23,778 nt of DNA from Chloroflexota bacterium (GCA_005880075.1 VBJT01000119.1:18743-42520), one strand, 5' to 3'; positions 1 to 6,702 are shown, counted from the first letter of the stretch. The notes: a model not told the origin generated them from the letters alone. Numbers and translations: made by a program.

Positions 1-228
1 GTTGCCGATGCTCAAACACGCACGTTGTCTCGCCTTTTCGAGGATGGCGGAGGATTCGTGGCCTACTCCCCAGATAGTTCACATCTACTGATTCAACGAG
101 GCGCCAACTCTCCATCGATATGGATATCACGACCGGACGGGTCAGGACCGTCGAAACTGGTGGACGGCGTGGCGTTATCCGGATCCGGCAGCGTTGCGCC
201 TTGGCGCCCCGCCGACGTTTCTCGCTAG
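1..228 (+). CDS. TolB/WD40-like beta-propeller protein, C-terminal end (partial)
   Basis: The frame is open from the first base of the window and stops at 226-228, so only the last 75 residues are present. They contain a typical propeller blade pattern: a strand with YSPDSSHLLIQR, followed by IWISRPDGSGPSKLV. This is the 'SPDG..L.....IW....DGS....L' signature of TolB-like PD40 repeats. Such proteins are usually periplasmic or surface-exposed and act in protein-protein contacts, or as the propeller part of peptidases or sensors. The N-terminal part, and so any catalytic or sensor domain, lies outside the window. The short C-terminal tail ends PWRPADVSR. The gene reads toward the palindrome and macro-domain gene downstream, 114 bases before the first possible start of the next gene. 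Confidence 0.6.
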   Translation, partial: VADAQTRTLSRLFEDGGGFVAYSPDSSHLLIQRGANSPSIWISRPDGSGPSKLVDGVALSGSGSVAPWRPADVSR

Positions 229-310
229 TCGGTCTGGTCGTCTTCTTACAGCAAGAGCGAGAACGGGCGCCAAGCCGTTCGGTGCTGGTCAAAGGAGACG
301 TGGACATCGA

Positions 311-344
311 GCGAGGTCACCAGGTGACCTCGCGCTCGTATAAT
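311..344 (+). promoter_or_regulatory. Perfect 23-bp palindromic operator next to a consensus -10 box
   Basis: Bases 311-321 (GCGAGGTCACC) and 323-333 are exact reverse complements around a single central A at 322. Five bases later, at 339-344, is a perfect TATAAT. A -35 box at the usual 17-bp spacing would fall at 316-321, inside the palindrome, and no TTGACA-like sequence is seen there. A dimeric repressor bound here would block polymerase at the promoter of the macro-domain/amidohydrolase pair. A hairpin terminator for the upstream gene is less likely, because no T tract follows. The regulator is not in the window. Confidence 0.6.
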
Positions 345-1047
345 GAGAGCAGGGAAGCAGCGGTGGCGCCAGAGACGAAGCCCAGGCAGCATAATATACA
401 ACTGTCGTATATTTAAAACCCGAAAACCACCAAACGAATTTAATCTGTCAAGTACGAGGAACAAAGACCACCTGCGTCCGGACGGCCGCTCCCTGCGCAT
501 CATCGCGGGCGACATCACGGAGCAGGGCGTGGATGCGATCGTGAACGCTGCGAACGGAATGCTCGCGCATGGCGGGGGCGTGGCCGGCGCAATCGCCCGA
601 AAGGGCGGCTCGCAGATCACGAGCGAAAGCCGGCGCTGGGTTGAGGAGCACGGTCGCGTGCCAACCGGCGGCGCCGCGATCACCGGCGGCGGGGACCTGA
701 AGGCTCGCTACGTGATCCACGCGGTCGGCCCAGTGTGGGGCGGCGGGTCGCAAGACGAGGAGCGGCTGCTGGCGGGCGCCGTGCAAAGCGCGCTGAGCCT
801 GGCGGACGAGCACGGCCTCGCGAGCATCGCGTTACCGGCGATATCGACCGGCATCTTCGGCTATCCCATCGATCGCGCTGTCCCGACCATGGTTAACGCG
901 GTCATCGAATACATGGACGGACATCCAGGCTCTTCTCTACGCGATATTCGCCTCTGCGACATGAACAAGGCGGCCGTCGCGTTGTTCGCCGAAGAGCTTG
1001 GCCGGCGCGAGGCTGGGACTAATCGCATTTCCTCGGAGCAGGGGTAG
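343..1047 (+). CDS. Macro domain (ADP-ribose-binding/hydrolysing) protein
   Basis: From about residue 50 the protein is a clear macro domain. It has LRIIAGDITEQGVDAIVNAAN (given here as the motif span, residues 50-70), then GGGVAGAIARKGG, GRVPTGGAAITGGGDL, YVIHAVGPVW and LPAISTGIFGYP. These are the ADP-ribose-binding loops of the MacroD/YmdB type. Members bind or remove ADP-ribose or O-acetyl-ADP-ribose; no separate toxin domain is visible here. The domain spans about 180 residues, the usual family length. The start is doubtful: ATG 343 is the only in-frame ATG, GTG or TTG, but it sits inside the -10 box and the first 45 codons are AT-rich and not protein-like. A CTG at 472, after AGG at 454-456, is the next option. 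The following amidohydrolase starts 4 bases after the stop, so the two are likely one operon. Confidence 0.85.
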   Translation: MRAGKQRWRQRRSPGSIIYNCRIFKTRKPPNEFNLSSTRNKDHLRPDGRSLRIIAGDITEQGVDAIVNAANGMLAHGGGVAGAIARKGGSQITSESRRWVEEHGRVPTGGAAITGGGDLKARYVIHAVGPVWGGGSQDEERLLAGAVQSALSLADEHGLASIALPAISTGIFGYPIDRAVPTMVNAVIEYMDGHPGSSLRDIRLCDMNKAAVALFAEELGRREAGTNRISSEQG

Positions 1048-1051
1048 GCCC

Positions 1052-2131
1052 GTGCCGGCATACCGAGTCTGCGCGACCTTCCTACCTGACGGCGATCAGC
1101 ACCGGGACCTCTGGGTCCGCGATCGGCGGATCACGTTCGAGCCGATAGATGACGCCGAAGACCTCGTCCCGCGCGGCAGGTTCGTCATTCCCGGGCTCGT
1201 CGATTGCCACGTGCACCTCACGCTCGATTTCGCTCAGAGCGGCCTTCCGCCCGGCAGCCCGGAACTGGTCGACGCGAACCTGCGAGGCCACCTGGCGACC
1301 GGCACCTTCATTCTTCGCGATATGGGCGCGGTGAGTGACGCGACTCAGCGGCTCTCGGATGAAGGCCGGCCACGCGTCCACTACGCGGGCCGATTGCTCG
1401 CTCCGCCCGGCCGTTACTTCGGCGTCCAGCGGGATACACCGAGCGAGGAGCTGGTCGAAGTCGCGACCCGAGAGGCGAAATCCGGGGCGCGCTGGGTAAA
1501 GATCATCGCTGACTTCGATGAATCGGGCGATCTCCTGAACGGCACCCCCAACTACCCGCAGGAGACCCTCGCTGCTGCCGTCAAAGCCGCGCAGGCAGAG
1601 GGCGCCCGGGTTGCCGTGCACGCTGTTTCGCCCGCCGGCATCGAAGCCGGGCTAGCCGCCGGTGTCGACTCGATCGAGCATGGTACCGGCATAAGCAAAC
1701 GTCAGCTTGAAGAAATGGCTGCGAGGCAGATCGTCTGGACGCCTACTCTTGTCATTGCCCCCGGCGCCGCAGCGATGTCCAGGGAGATGGGAGGCGAGCG
1801 CGCCGAGCGGGCCGTGCTCAACGGTTTCGAAAACGCCCGGCAGATGGTTCCCGTCGCGGCCAGACTGGGCGTCACCATCCTCGCGGGCACGGACATGTGC
1901 CCACCGGGCTCGATATGGCGCGAGGTCGTGGCGCTTCAAGCCAGCGGCTTGGAACCGGCTCTCGCCCTCGCAGCCGCTTCGACGACGGCGCGGGCATTCC
2001 TCGGCGAGCCGGCGCTCGCGGAAGGAGCGCCTGCCGACCTCGTCCTCTACGAGCGAGATCCGCGCAACGATCCGGAGTTTCTAACGCAACCCTCGCTCAT
2101 CATGTTTCGCGGCCAGCTGATCGCCACCTAA
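1052..2131 (+). CDS. Metal-dependent amidohydrolase (imidazolonepropionase/prolidase-like, COG1228 type)
   Basis: A 359-residue member of the amidohydrolase superfamily with a full set of binuclear-metal ligands in order: HVH at His53/His55 (IPGLVDCHVHL), Lys150 (WVKIIADF; the lysine likely carboxylated), His190 (VAVHAVSPAG), His210 (SIEHGTGIS) and Asp281 (AGTDMCPPGS). The N- and C-terminal strands (VCATFLPDG and APADLVLYERDP) form the usual small beta-sandwich. The substrate cannot be told from sequence; cyclic amides, dipeptides or deaminase-type substrates are all known for this group. GTG 1052 is chosen because AGGGG at 1040-1044 gives a good ribosome site and the coding pattern starts here. 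An upstream in-frame TTG at 998 would overlap the macro gene. The 4-base gap suggests translation coupled to the macro-domain gene. It converges on the dioxygenase gene 40 bases downstream. Confidence 0.85.
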   Translation: MPAYRVCATFLPDGDQHRDLWVRDRRITFEPIDDAEDLVPRGRFVIPGLVDCHVHLTLDFAQSGLPPGSPELVDANLRGHLATGTFILRDMGAVSDATQRLSDEGRPRVHYAGRLLAPPGRYFGVQRDTPSEELVEVATREAKSGARWVKIIADFDESGDLLNGTPNYPQETLAAAVKAAQAEGARVAVHAVSPAGIEAGLAAGVDSIEHGTGISKRQLEEMAARQIVWTPTLVIAPGAAAMSREMGGERAERAVLNGFENARQMVPVAARLGVTILAGTDMCPPGSIWREVVALQASGLEPALALAAASTTARAFLGEPALAEGAPADLVLYERDPRNDPEFLTQPSLIMFRGQLIAT

Positions 2132-2171
2132 CCGCCGGCTTCAATCACCTACTAAAGCAAGTCGCACAATG

Positions 2172-2984
2172 CTACGCTGCCTGAACGCCGATGTGTAGTG
2201 TCCCTGAGTAACCGTCACCCTCTGTCGTGAGAGGGACGACCAAGTCGGGATTAAAGATGTTATCGTCCGCGTTCCGCGTGTCCGGCGAGCCCTTCTGGTT
2301 GTACGGCACCCGGGCAAGCACCGAGTCCGTTATCGCCTCGTCGAGGAACATCTGCGATGTGAACTCATAGCCGGACGCCGAGTCCGGATTGGTGCGCACC
2401 TTGAAGTGGATGTGGATCGTCCGGCCTCGATACCAGCCAGGATAGATCGTCTGGAACTGGACACCGCCGTTCCCGTCCGTGACCTGGTAGCCGCGCAGAA
2501 ACTTCTGCCCGCTCGTGTTCGATTGGCCGGCGCCGTTCGCGATATCCGAATACTCGCCGAGCGCGTCGCAGTGCCACATATCGACGACCGCATTTGCAAT
2601 AGGTGTGCACGTCGCGCCGTTCACATTCGATACGGTCAGGTTCAAGCGCAGCGGGACCCCTTCCTTCACGGCCCCGCTGCTCGGGTCCGAGCGGATATCG
2701 GACCGGTTGAGCCTCTCGTCCACAAAGTACGGGCCTTCGGTGAGCGCCGGCGTTACAACACAGGCAACCGGAGCCGCTGTCGGGCTGCCGGTCGAAGCTC
2801 GCGTCGCAGTAGTCGCAGCAGCCGACCTCGTCGCGGATGCGCTCGTTGTGTTGGTCGCGCTTCCTGTAGTCTGTTTCTCATCATCGCCGCCGCAACCTAC
2901 GATGGCGGCCAGTCCTGCCCCGCCGATCAGGCCGAGCGTGTCTCGCCGGCTCAACAAGCGCTTGGTCTGTTGATCCTTCGCCAA
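2172..2984 (-). CDS. Secreted intradiol ring-cleavage dioxygenase-like Tat lipoprotein
   Basis: This 270-residue protein resembles protocatechuate 3,4-dioxygenase/catechol 1,2-dioxygenase family proteins. The conserved part runs LTEGPYFVDE, VVDMWHCDALGEYSD, FLRGYQVTDGNGGVQF, TIYPGWYRGRTIHIHFKV. It supplies the two Tyr and two His that bind Fe(III) in this family: Tyr in GEYSD, Tyr in PGWY, and the His pair of HIHF. The N-terminus has a twin-arginine motif (SRRDTLGLIGG, Arg13-Arg14) and a lipobox IVGC with Cys31. It is followed by a 45-residue Thr/Ser/Ala linker, so the enzyme is probably exported folded and anchored outside the membrane. TTG 2984 is chosen because AAAGGAG lies 6 bases upstream and it places the Tat motif at the usual distance. 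The substrate is unknown; extracellular aromatic or quinone substrates are an inference. Confidence 0.85.
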   Translation of the reverse strand: MAKDQQTKRLLSRRDTLGLIGGAGLAAIVGCGGDDEKQTTGSATNTTSASATRSAAATTATRASTGSPTAAPVACVVTPALTEGPYFVDERLNRSDIRSDPSSGAVKEGVPLRLNLTVSNVNGATCTPIANAVVDMWHCDALGEYSDIANGAGQSNTSGQKFLRGYQVTDGNGGVQFQTIYPGWYRGRTIHIHFKVRTNPDSASGYEFTSQMFLDEAITDSVLARVPYNQKGSPDTRNADDNIFNPDLVVPLTTEGDGYSGTLHIGVQAA

Positions 2985-3065
2985 TGTGCTCTCCTTTCCG
3001 AGTCCGCTTCCTCGTCGCCTGAGCCACGCGAGATGACTATGTACCCGAATCGTTTCCAACGCAAA

Positions 3066-3527
3066 TCAAGCAGCCACGGCTTTTTGCCCGATTACTGAGA
3101 TGACCGGGAGTGAAAAGCGGTGCCGTGCAATCGTCTGAACATCGAGTCTAAGCCACCGCGAAATACGCCGCGGCTGCGTGGAGATGATAATCCCCGAGAA
3201 TGGGCCGCGCTGCACCAGAATATCGGCGATTGCCTGCACTGGCGATGCGTCTCCGACAGAGGTCTCATCGACCCGGAGCCCGCGCGCTCGAGCCACCGGC
3301 GCACCACCATTGCAGTGCGCCGGGCCGCCGCGATGCTCTGGCCCTCCGTCCATGTAAACGAGCGCCCTGCCGGCTTCGCTGGGACGAGGAGGGTGAACGT
3401 CGCTTCCCGTTCGGTGCGCGGCTACTTGGCGCAGCTTCTCGAGGAGCGCCTCGCCGTCTGCCCCTTCATCGGCCAAAACGAGGTACCTGATGCTCCCGAT
3501 CTCGTCGCCTGATGCCTTGAGCTCCAC
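3066..3527 (-). CDS. Small universal-stress-protein-like (UspA fold) protein
   Basis: A 153-residue soluble protein. The N-terminal strand-helix IRYLVLADEGADGEALLEKL and the C-terminal stretch VGDASPVQAIADILVQRG followed by IIISTQPRRISRWLRLDV and LPVISVIG match the pattern of UspA-like proteins common in actinobacteria and Chloroflexota. In those, 'GD..P..AI.......D.IIIST.P.G.SRWLR.D' closes the alpha/beta fold. The classic ATP-binding G-2x-G-9x-G(S/T) loop is not evident, so nucleotide binding is uncertain. GTG 3527 is supported by AAAGGA 7 bases upstream. The dioxygenase gene starts 81 bases downstream on the same strand, so the two may be co-transcribed. Function beyond stress association is unknown. 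Confidence 0.55.
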   Translation of the reverse strand: MELKASGDEIGSIRYLVLADEGADGEALLEKLRQVAAHRTGSDVHPPRPSEAGRALVYMDGGPEHRGGPAHCNGGAPVARARGLRVDETSVGDASPVQAIADILVQRGPFSGIIISTQPRRISRWLRLDVQTIARHRFSLPVISVIGQKAVAA

Positions 3528-3671
3528 TTGCCGGTCCTTTCGCTGCTTCTGCTTGTCTTAGGAGCAGACTATCGGCGGAGCATTAATGGCAAATTGGAGG
3601 AGTATTAACGTTCGTCAACCCAACCCAAACGATCCGAGCCTTATCCGGCCCAGTTCTTGGGAAGTGCCCCA

Positions 3672-4514
3672 TCAGGCTTGTGGCGTACTGTTGGAGGTCT
3701 GCGGAGACGGCTTCGGAATTCTTCCGCCGTCGTGGAATGGATTCAGGCCGTCGGGGAGCAGCCCGGGTAGGAAAGGAAAGTGCCCGCTGATCACGTGCTG
3801 TACCGTTCCATCCTTCATGATAACGGCAGCGCGGTCGCCCTCCTTCAGTCCTTCCGGCACTGTCACGCCCTCTGGGATCGAGAACGATTTGTCGCCCTCG
3901 TCGCCGTTAACATCAAGCGTGATCTCGCTGGCGCTCACACTCTTTACCGTGCCCGCAGTTACCTCGATCGTTACTGTTTTGCCGTTCTCATCGAGGTACC
4001 GGAATTGCCCGTCGACGAAGCGGTCAAACAACCTGCCGATCCTGTCGCCGATCTCGTCTTTGATGTCCGCCTCTGCCGGCCGTGCTTTAAGGGTGACCTT
4101 GATGTCCTCGGCTTGGGCGTCCGGGTGGTCCCGGCCGTTCTTTACGACACTCAGCGTCACCTCGTCCCCAACGGCCTTGGCCTCGACCGCGTTCTTGAGG
4201 TCGTCGAATTTCGAGACACCCTGCCCATCGATCGCGGTGATCACATCGCCTGGCTCCAGGGCGGCGCCCGCCCCCGGACTGTCAGGCACGACGTGCTTAA
4301 TCGCGAGGCCGGCCGGCTTATCGGACTGCTTTACGCTGACGCCCAGCCAGGCTTTTGCCGCCGGCGCCGGCGTCGCTGTTGCTTCCTGCGCGGTCGCCTT
4401 GCGGGGCCCGTCATCGCCGCCCCGCGTCGCCGCGACGGCGGCGACGCCGCCCGCCGCCAGGGCAAGGACGACAACTGCCAGGGCCAGAATTCTTGTCGCA
4501 GGCAATCTGCGCAT
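3672..4514 (-). CDS. Membrane-anchored PDZ-domain protein with C-terminal beta domain
   Basis: This 280-residue protein begins with one hydrophobic segment (ILALAVVVLALAAGGVAAVA, about residues 9-28), which is a signal anchor or signal peptide. An Ala/Thr/Pro linker follows. Then comes a PDZ domain (about 53-140: AWLGVSVKQSD, IKHVVPDSPGAGAALEPGD, VITAIDGQGVSKFDDLKNAV), like those of HtrA/DegP. No serine-protease domain is present. A second region (about 170-255: FRYLDENGKTVTIEVTAGTV, ITLDVNGDEGDKSFSIPEG, LKEGDRAAVIMKDG) looks like a DUF5666-type OB/beta domain. The tail is rich in Pro/Ser. ATG 4514 is chosen because GGAGGG lies 7 bases upstream; a TTG at 4535 lacks such a site. It likely acts outside the membrane as a peptide-binding adaptor. 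It is divergent from the citramalate synthase gene across a 143-base gap. Confidence 0.75.
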   Translation of the reverse strand: MRRLPATRILALAVVVLALAAGGVAAVAATRGGDDGPRKATAQEATATPAPAAKAWLGVSVKQSDKPAGLAIKHVVPDSPGAGAALEPGDVITAIDGQGVSKFDDLKNAVEAKAVGDEVTLSVVKNGRDHPDAQAEDIKVTLKARPAEADIKDEIGDRIGRLFDRFVDGQFRYLDENGKTVTIEVTAGTVKSVSASEITLDVNGDEGDKSFSIPEGVTVPEGLKEGDRAAVIMKDGTVQHVISGHFPFLPGLLPDGLNPFHDGGRIPKPSPQTSNSTPQA

Positions 4515-4569
4515 CGTCTTATCCCTCCAATACAATCATACGATTTTCACCTCGTGTCGGTGCTATAAA

Positions 4570-4593
4570 TTGGGAAGGTGTGCTCCCTCCCAA
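4570..4593. promoter_or_regulatory. Inverted repeat between divergent PDZ and cimA genes
   Basis: TTGGGAAGG at 4570-4578 pairs with CCCTCCCAA at 4585-4593 at 8 of 9 positions, around a 6-base loop. It lies in the 143-base divergent spacer, upstream of the likely cimA -10 (TACACT, 4642-4647). It could be a shared operator. Because of the short arms and GC-rich context it may also be chance. Confidence 0.25.
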
Positions 4594-4641
4594 CCGAGAG
4601 GGCCCACCATCCGTAACCTTCCGCCCATTTTCAGCGTCCGC

Positions 4642-4647
4642 TACACT
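4642..4647 (+). promoter_or_regulatory. Likely -10 box (TACACT) of cimA
   Basis: TACACT ends 10 bases before ATG 4658, so transcription would begin about 4 bases before the start codon. There is no clear ribosome-binding site in between, only TTGGA. No good -35 is seen at 16-18 bases upstream. Confidence 0.4.
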
Positions 4648-4657
4648 TGGATTCACC

Positions 4658-5356
4658 ATGAAAGACCGCGTCAAGCTATACGACACGACCCTTCGCGATG
4701 GCACGCAGATGGAGGGTATCTCGCTGTCGGTTGACGATAAGATCAAGATCGCCCGGCGCATGGACGAACTAGGCGTCCACTACATCGAAGGGGGCTACCC
4801 CGGGTCGAACCCCAAGGACATCGAGTTCTTTGCCCGCATATCGGAGATGAACCTCAAGAACGCCCACCTCGCTGCGTTTGGCTCCACTCGCAAGGCCCGC
4901 GGACGCGCGGACACCGACCCGAACTTGAAGGCGCTGCTCGAGGCCAACACACCGGTTGTCACGATCGTCGCCAAAGCGCACGACCGCCACGTCACCCATG
5001 TCCTGGAGACGACGCTCGAAGAGAATCTCGCCATGATCGGCGATTCAGTTCGGCATTTGAAGGAGGCCGGGCGAACAGTCTTTCTCGACGCCGAGCATTT
5101 CTTCGACGCTGCGTTGTCCTTTGCGATACGAACGGCGGCACCATGGCCTCCCGCATTTCGGAGATCGTACGCGCCGCCGTCAAGGAAGTGCCGTGCGAGG
5201 TGGGCATACACACGCACAATGGCGCGGATGTCGCCGTGGCCGGTAGCTTGGCCGCCGTCGAGGCGGGGGCGACTCATGTGCAGGGCGCGGCGAACGGCTA
5301 TGGAGACATGTGTGGCAATGCGAACCTGTTCAGTATCATGGCGAACCTCAAGCTGA
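4658..5356 (+). CDS. cimA: Citramalate synthase, N-terminal fragment (gene broken by deletion/frameshift)
   Basis: Citramalate synthase condenses pyruvate and acetyl-CoA to (R)-citramalate, the first step of the threonine-independent isoleucine route. The first 150 residues match the family: VKLYDTTLRDGTQMEGISLS (metal- and substrate-binding DTTLRDG motif), IEGGYPGSNPKD, AFGSTRKA, VVTIVAKAHDRHVTHVLETT and TVFLDAEHFFD. After HFFD (ending at 5107) the frame no longer matches; translation to the stop at 5356 is meaningless sequence. The family normally continues with roughly 22 residues (a 'GYKANPEYAL..L..A..AGAD' segment) before VVLCDTNGG. Here that segment is gone and the match resumes in another frame at 5110. 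Intact family members have about 525-540 residues. ATG 4658 fits the family N-terminus. As given, this half would not make an active barrel. Confidence 0.85.
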   Translation: MKDRVKLYDTTLRDGTQMEGISLSVDDKIKIARRMDELGVHYIEGGYPGSNPKDIEFFARISEMNLKNAHLAAFGSTRKARGRADTDPNLKALLEANTPVVTIVAKAHDRHVTHVLETTLEENLAMIGDSVRHLKEAGRTVFLDAEHFFDAALSFAIRTAAPWPPAFRRSYAPPSRKCRARWAYTRTMARMSPWPVAWPPSRRGRLMCRARRTAMETCVAMRTCSVSWRTSS

Positions 5357-6189
5357 AGCTGGGGATCGATGTCGTGAGCGATGAGCAGTTGTCGCGGCTT
5401 ACCGAAGTCGCCCACTACGTGGCGGAAATCGCGAATCAGCCACCAAACCCCCGCCAGGCCTATGTGGGCTCGGCAGCGTTTGTGCACAAGGCGGGGCTGC
5501 ATGCAGCCGCTGTGGCCAAGGAAGACTGGTCCTATCAGCATGTGGAGCCGGAGCGAGTGGGAAACACCAATCGCTTCTTGATCTCGGAACTCGCCGGCAT
5601 TGGCAATGTCGTCCGCAAGCTACATGAGCGAGGCATCGAGGTCTCACTCGATCAGGCCCGCTCGATTCGTGACCACATCAAGGAGAGGGAAGCACTCGGC
5701 TGGCAGTATGAGGGCGCCGAGGCGTCGTTCGAGATGCTCGTGCGCCGCATGCTCGGGGACTACAAGCCCCCGTTCGAGATAACCAGCCACAAGGTGACGA
5801 TCGAACCCGGCCGGCGCATTGATCCGCGGACCAGCGAGCGTGAGTACATTGCCGGCGTGCGCATGACCGTCATGGTGCGCAAGAACGATCGGGAGTGGAA
5901 GGGCCATGCCGACCACGAAGGCGTTGGTCCTGTGGATGCCCTCGACAAGGCCCTGCGCGCAGCAATTGTGGGACAGTATCCGGGCATCGCCACCCTCCGT
6001 TTAACCGATTTCAAAGTGCACATCATTGACAGCCACCACTCAACGGAAGCGGTCACAAGGGTGTTGATCGAGTCGACAGCAGGCGAGTTCAGCTGGTGGA
6101 CCGTCGGCACCTCGGCAAACATCATCGAGGCCAGCCTGATGGCCCTCGTAGACAGCTACGAGTACTGGTTTCTCCAGTTTCAGAAGTAA
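5110..6189 (+). CDS. cimA: Citramalate synthase, C-terminal fragment (continues cimA in another frame)
   Basis: The match to citramalate synthase resumes at 5110 with CVVLCDTNGGTMASRISEIV. It continues through the rest of the barrel: VGIHTHNGADVAVAGSLAAV (HxH metal ligands), VQGAANGYGDMCGNANLFSI and KAGLHAAAVAKEDWSYQHVE. It ends with the LeuA-type regulatory domain (FEITSHKVTIEP, ADHEGVGPVDALDKALRAAI, SSANII-like SANIIEASLMALVDSYEYW), which binds the feedback inhibitor isoleucine in relatives. The HTHND motif usual in the family reads HTHNG here. A start codon inside this half exists (ATG 5143, in GTMASR), but a product from it would lack the first half of the barrel. Read with the upstream fragment, this is one gene with about 64 bases (modulo 3) missing at about 5107-5110. 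Confidence 0.88.
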   Translation, partial: CVVLCDTNGGTMASRISEIVRAAVKEVPCEVGIHTHNGADVAVAGSLAAVEAGATHVQGAANGYGDMCGNANLFSIMANLKLKLGIDVVSDEQLSRLTEVAHYVAEIANQPPNPRQAYVGSAAFVHKAGLHAAAVAKEDWSYQHVEPERVGNTNRFLISELAGIGNVVRKLHERGIEVSLDQARSIRDHIKEREALGWQYEGAEASFEMLVRRMLGDYKPPFEITSHKVTIEPGRRIDPRTSEREYIAGVRMTVMVRKNDREWKGHADHEGVGPVDALDKALRAAIVGQYPGIATLRLTDFKVHIIDSHHSTEAVTRVLIESTAGEFSWWTVGTSANIIEASLMALVDSYEYWFLQFQK

Positions 6190-6308
6190 GGGACCCTCTC
6201 AGAGGGCGCGAGTGGGTGCTTGTTGGCGGCTCCTGGCGAGGCCCGTTCAGCCCGATAAGTAAGTCTAAAACCTCCCAAAACTTTAGCGAAATACCTTCAC
6301 TTTTTTAC

Positions 6309-6338
6309 TTGTCAGTCCGTTTCGGCCGCTGCTATACT
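6309..6338 (+). promoter_or_regulatory. Sigma-70-type promoter of the zinc-ribbon gene
   Basis: TTGTCA (6309-6314) and TATACT (6333-6338) are separated by 18 bases. They lie in an AT-rich block that stands out from the GC-rich surroundings. The start site would be near 6345, giving a leader of about 30 bases with GGGGAGG at 6364-6370. The 10 bases ATACTTTCGC (6334-6343) are the reverse complement of the core of the tandem repeats at 11595-11643. Confidence 0.65.
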
Positions 6339-6375
6339 TTCGCGACAAGGAAGCATCCAATCGGGGGAGGTACAT

Positions 6376-6594
6376 GTGGTCGTGGTGAACAATTTCCCGA
6401 AGTGTCAGAAATGTGAACTCGGTGACCTTGTACCACTATCGGATTTCGGCAGCCAGGGCGCGGCGATCTACTTTAAGGCATGGGCATGCACTAATCCGAC
6501 TTGTGGTTTCAATATCAAAATCCGCAACGGCGACCTTTACATCGACGAACCGATCTCCAGCGGCGCAATGCACACGCCTCGTGTCCGCGCCTAG
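6376..6594 (+). CDS. Small zinc-ribbon protein, function unknown
   Basis: A 72-residue protein with two cysteine pairs: FPKCQKCELGDL near the N-terminus and WACTNPTCGFNIKIRNGDLY about 25 residues later. The CxxC...CxxxxC spacing suggests one structural zinc ribbon with a short beta-rich tail (IKIRNGDLYIDEPI). It has a strong ribosome site (GGGGAGG, 6364-6370) and its own promoter, so it is a real gene. GTG 6376 has 5-base spacing; GTG 6382 (11-base spacing) is also possible. The ATG at 6374 is in another frame and stops after four codons. Small ribbons like this are often nucleic-acid or protein adaptors, but nothing here fixes a role. Confidence 0.75.
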   Translation: MVVVNNFPKCQKCELGDLVPLSDFGSQGAAIYFKAWACTNPTCGFNIKIRNGDLYIDEPISSGAMHTPRVRA

Positions 6595-6702
6595 CGACCA
6601 ACCGGGGACAACAAGGTTAGACTCCGTCGCCGTGGGCACGGCTGTACTTCTGTCACAGAATCGTAACCCGGCGCGTCTCTGAGTATTGTCGGGCTGTTAC
6701 CT

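Noticed and set aside
311..333. Rho-independent terminator of the upstream propeller gene
   Set aside because: The palindrome has one central base and no U-rich tail, and it directly precedes a -10 box; an operator explains it better, although a terminator role is not excluded.
343..1047. Macro domain as antitoxin of a DarT/DarG-type toxin-antitoxin pair or as part of a phage defence island
   Set aside because: No DarT-like ADP-ribosyltransferase or other defence gene is next to it; the neighbour is an amidohydrolase. The fold also resembles free-standing MacroD/YmdB hydrolases.
2406..3098. Plus-strand open frames opposite the dioxygenase gene
   Set aside because: They lie antisense to a gene with a Tat signal, lipobox and complete iron-ligand set; their translations are low-complexity Arg/Ala.
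3586..4568. Long plus-strand open frames opposite the PDZ gene
   Set aside because: They are antisense shadows of a GC-rich gene. The minus-strand PDZ protein has a signal anchor, recognisable domains and a strong ribosome site.
4658..6189. Programmed ribosomal frameshifting or translational bypass joining the two cimA halves
   Set aside because: The conserved residues between the halves are absent from the DNA, so changing frame cannot restore the normal protein. No slippery heptamer was seen at the junction. The same holds for the breaks at 8143 and 15762.
6194..6206. CCCTC/GAGGG hairpin just after the cimA stop as a terminator
   Set aside because: The stem has only 5-6 base pairs and no T tract follows; support is too weak to call it.
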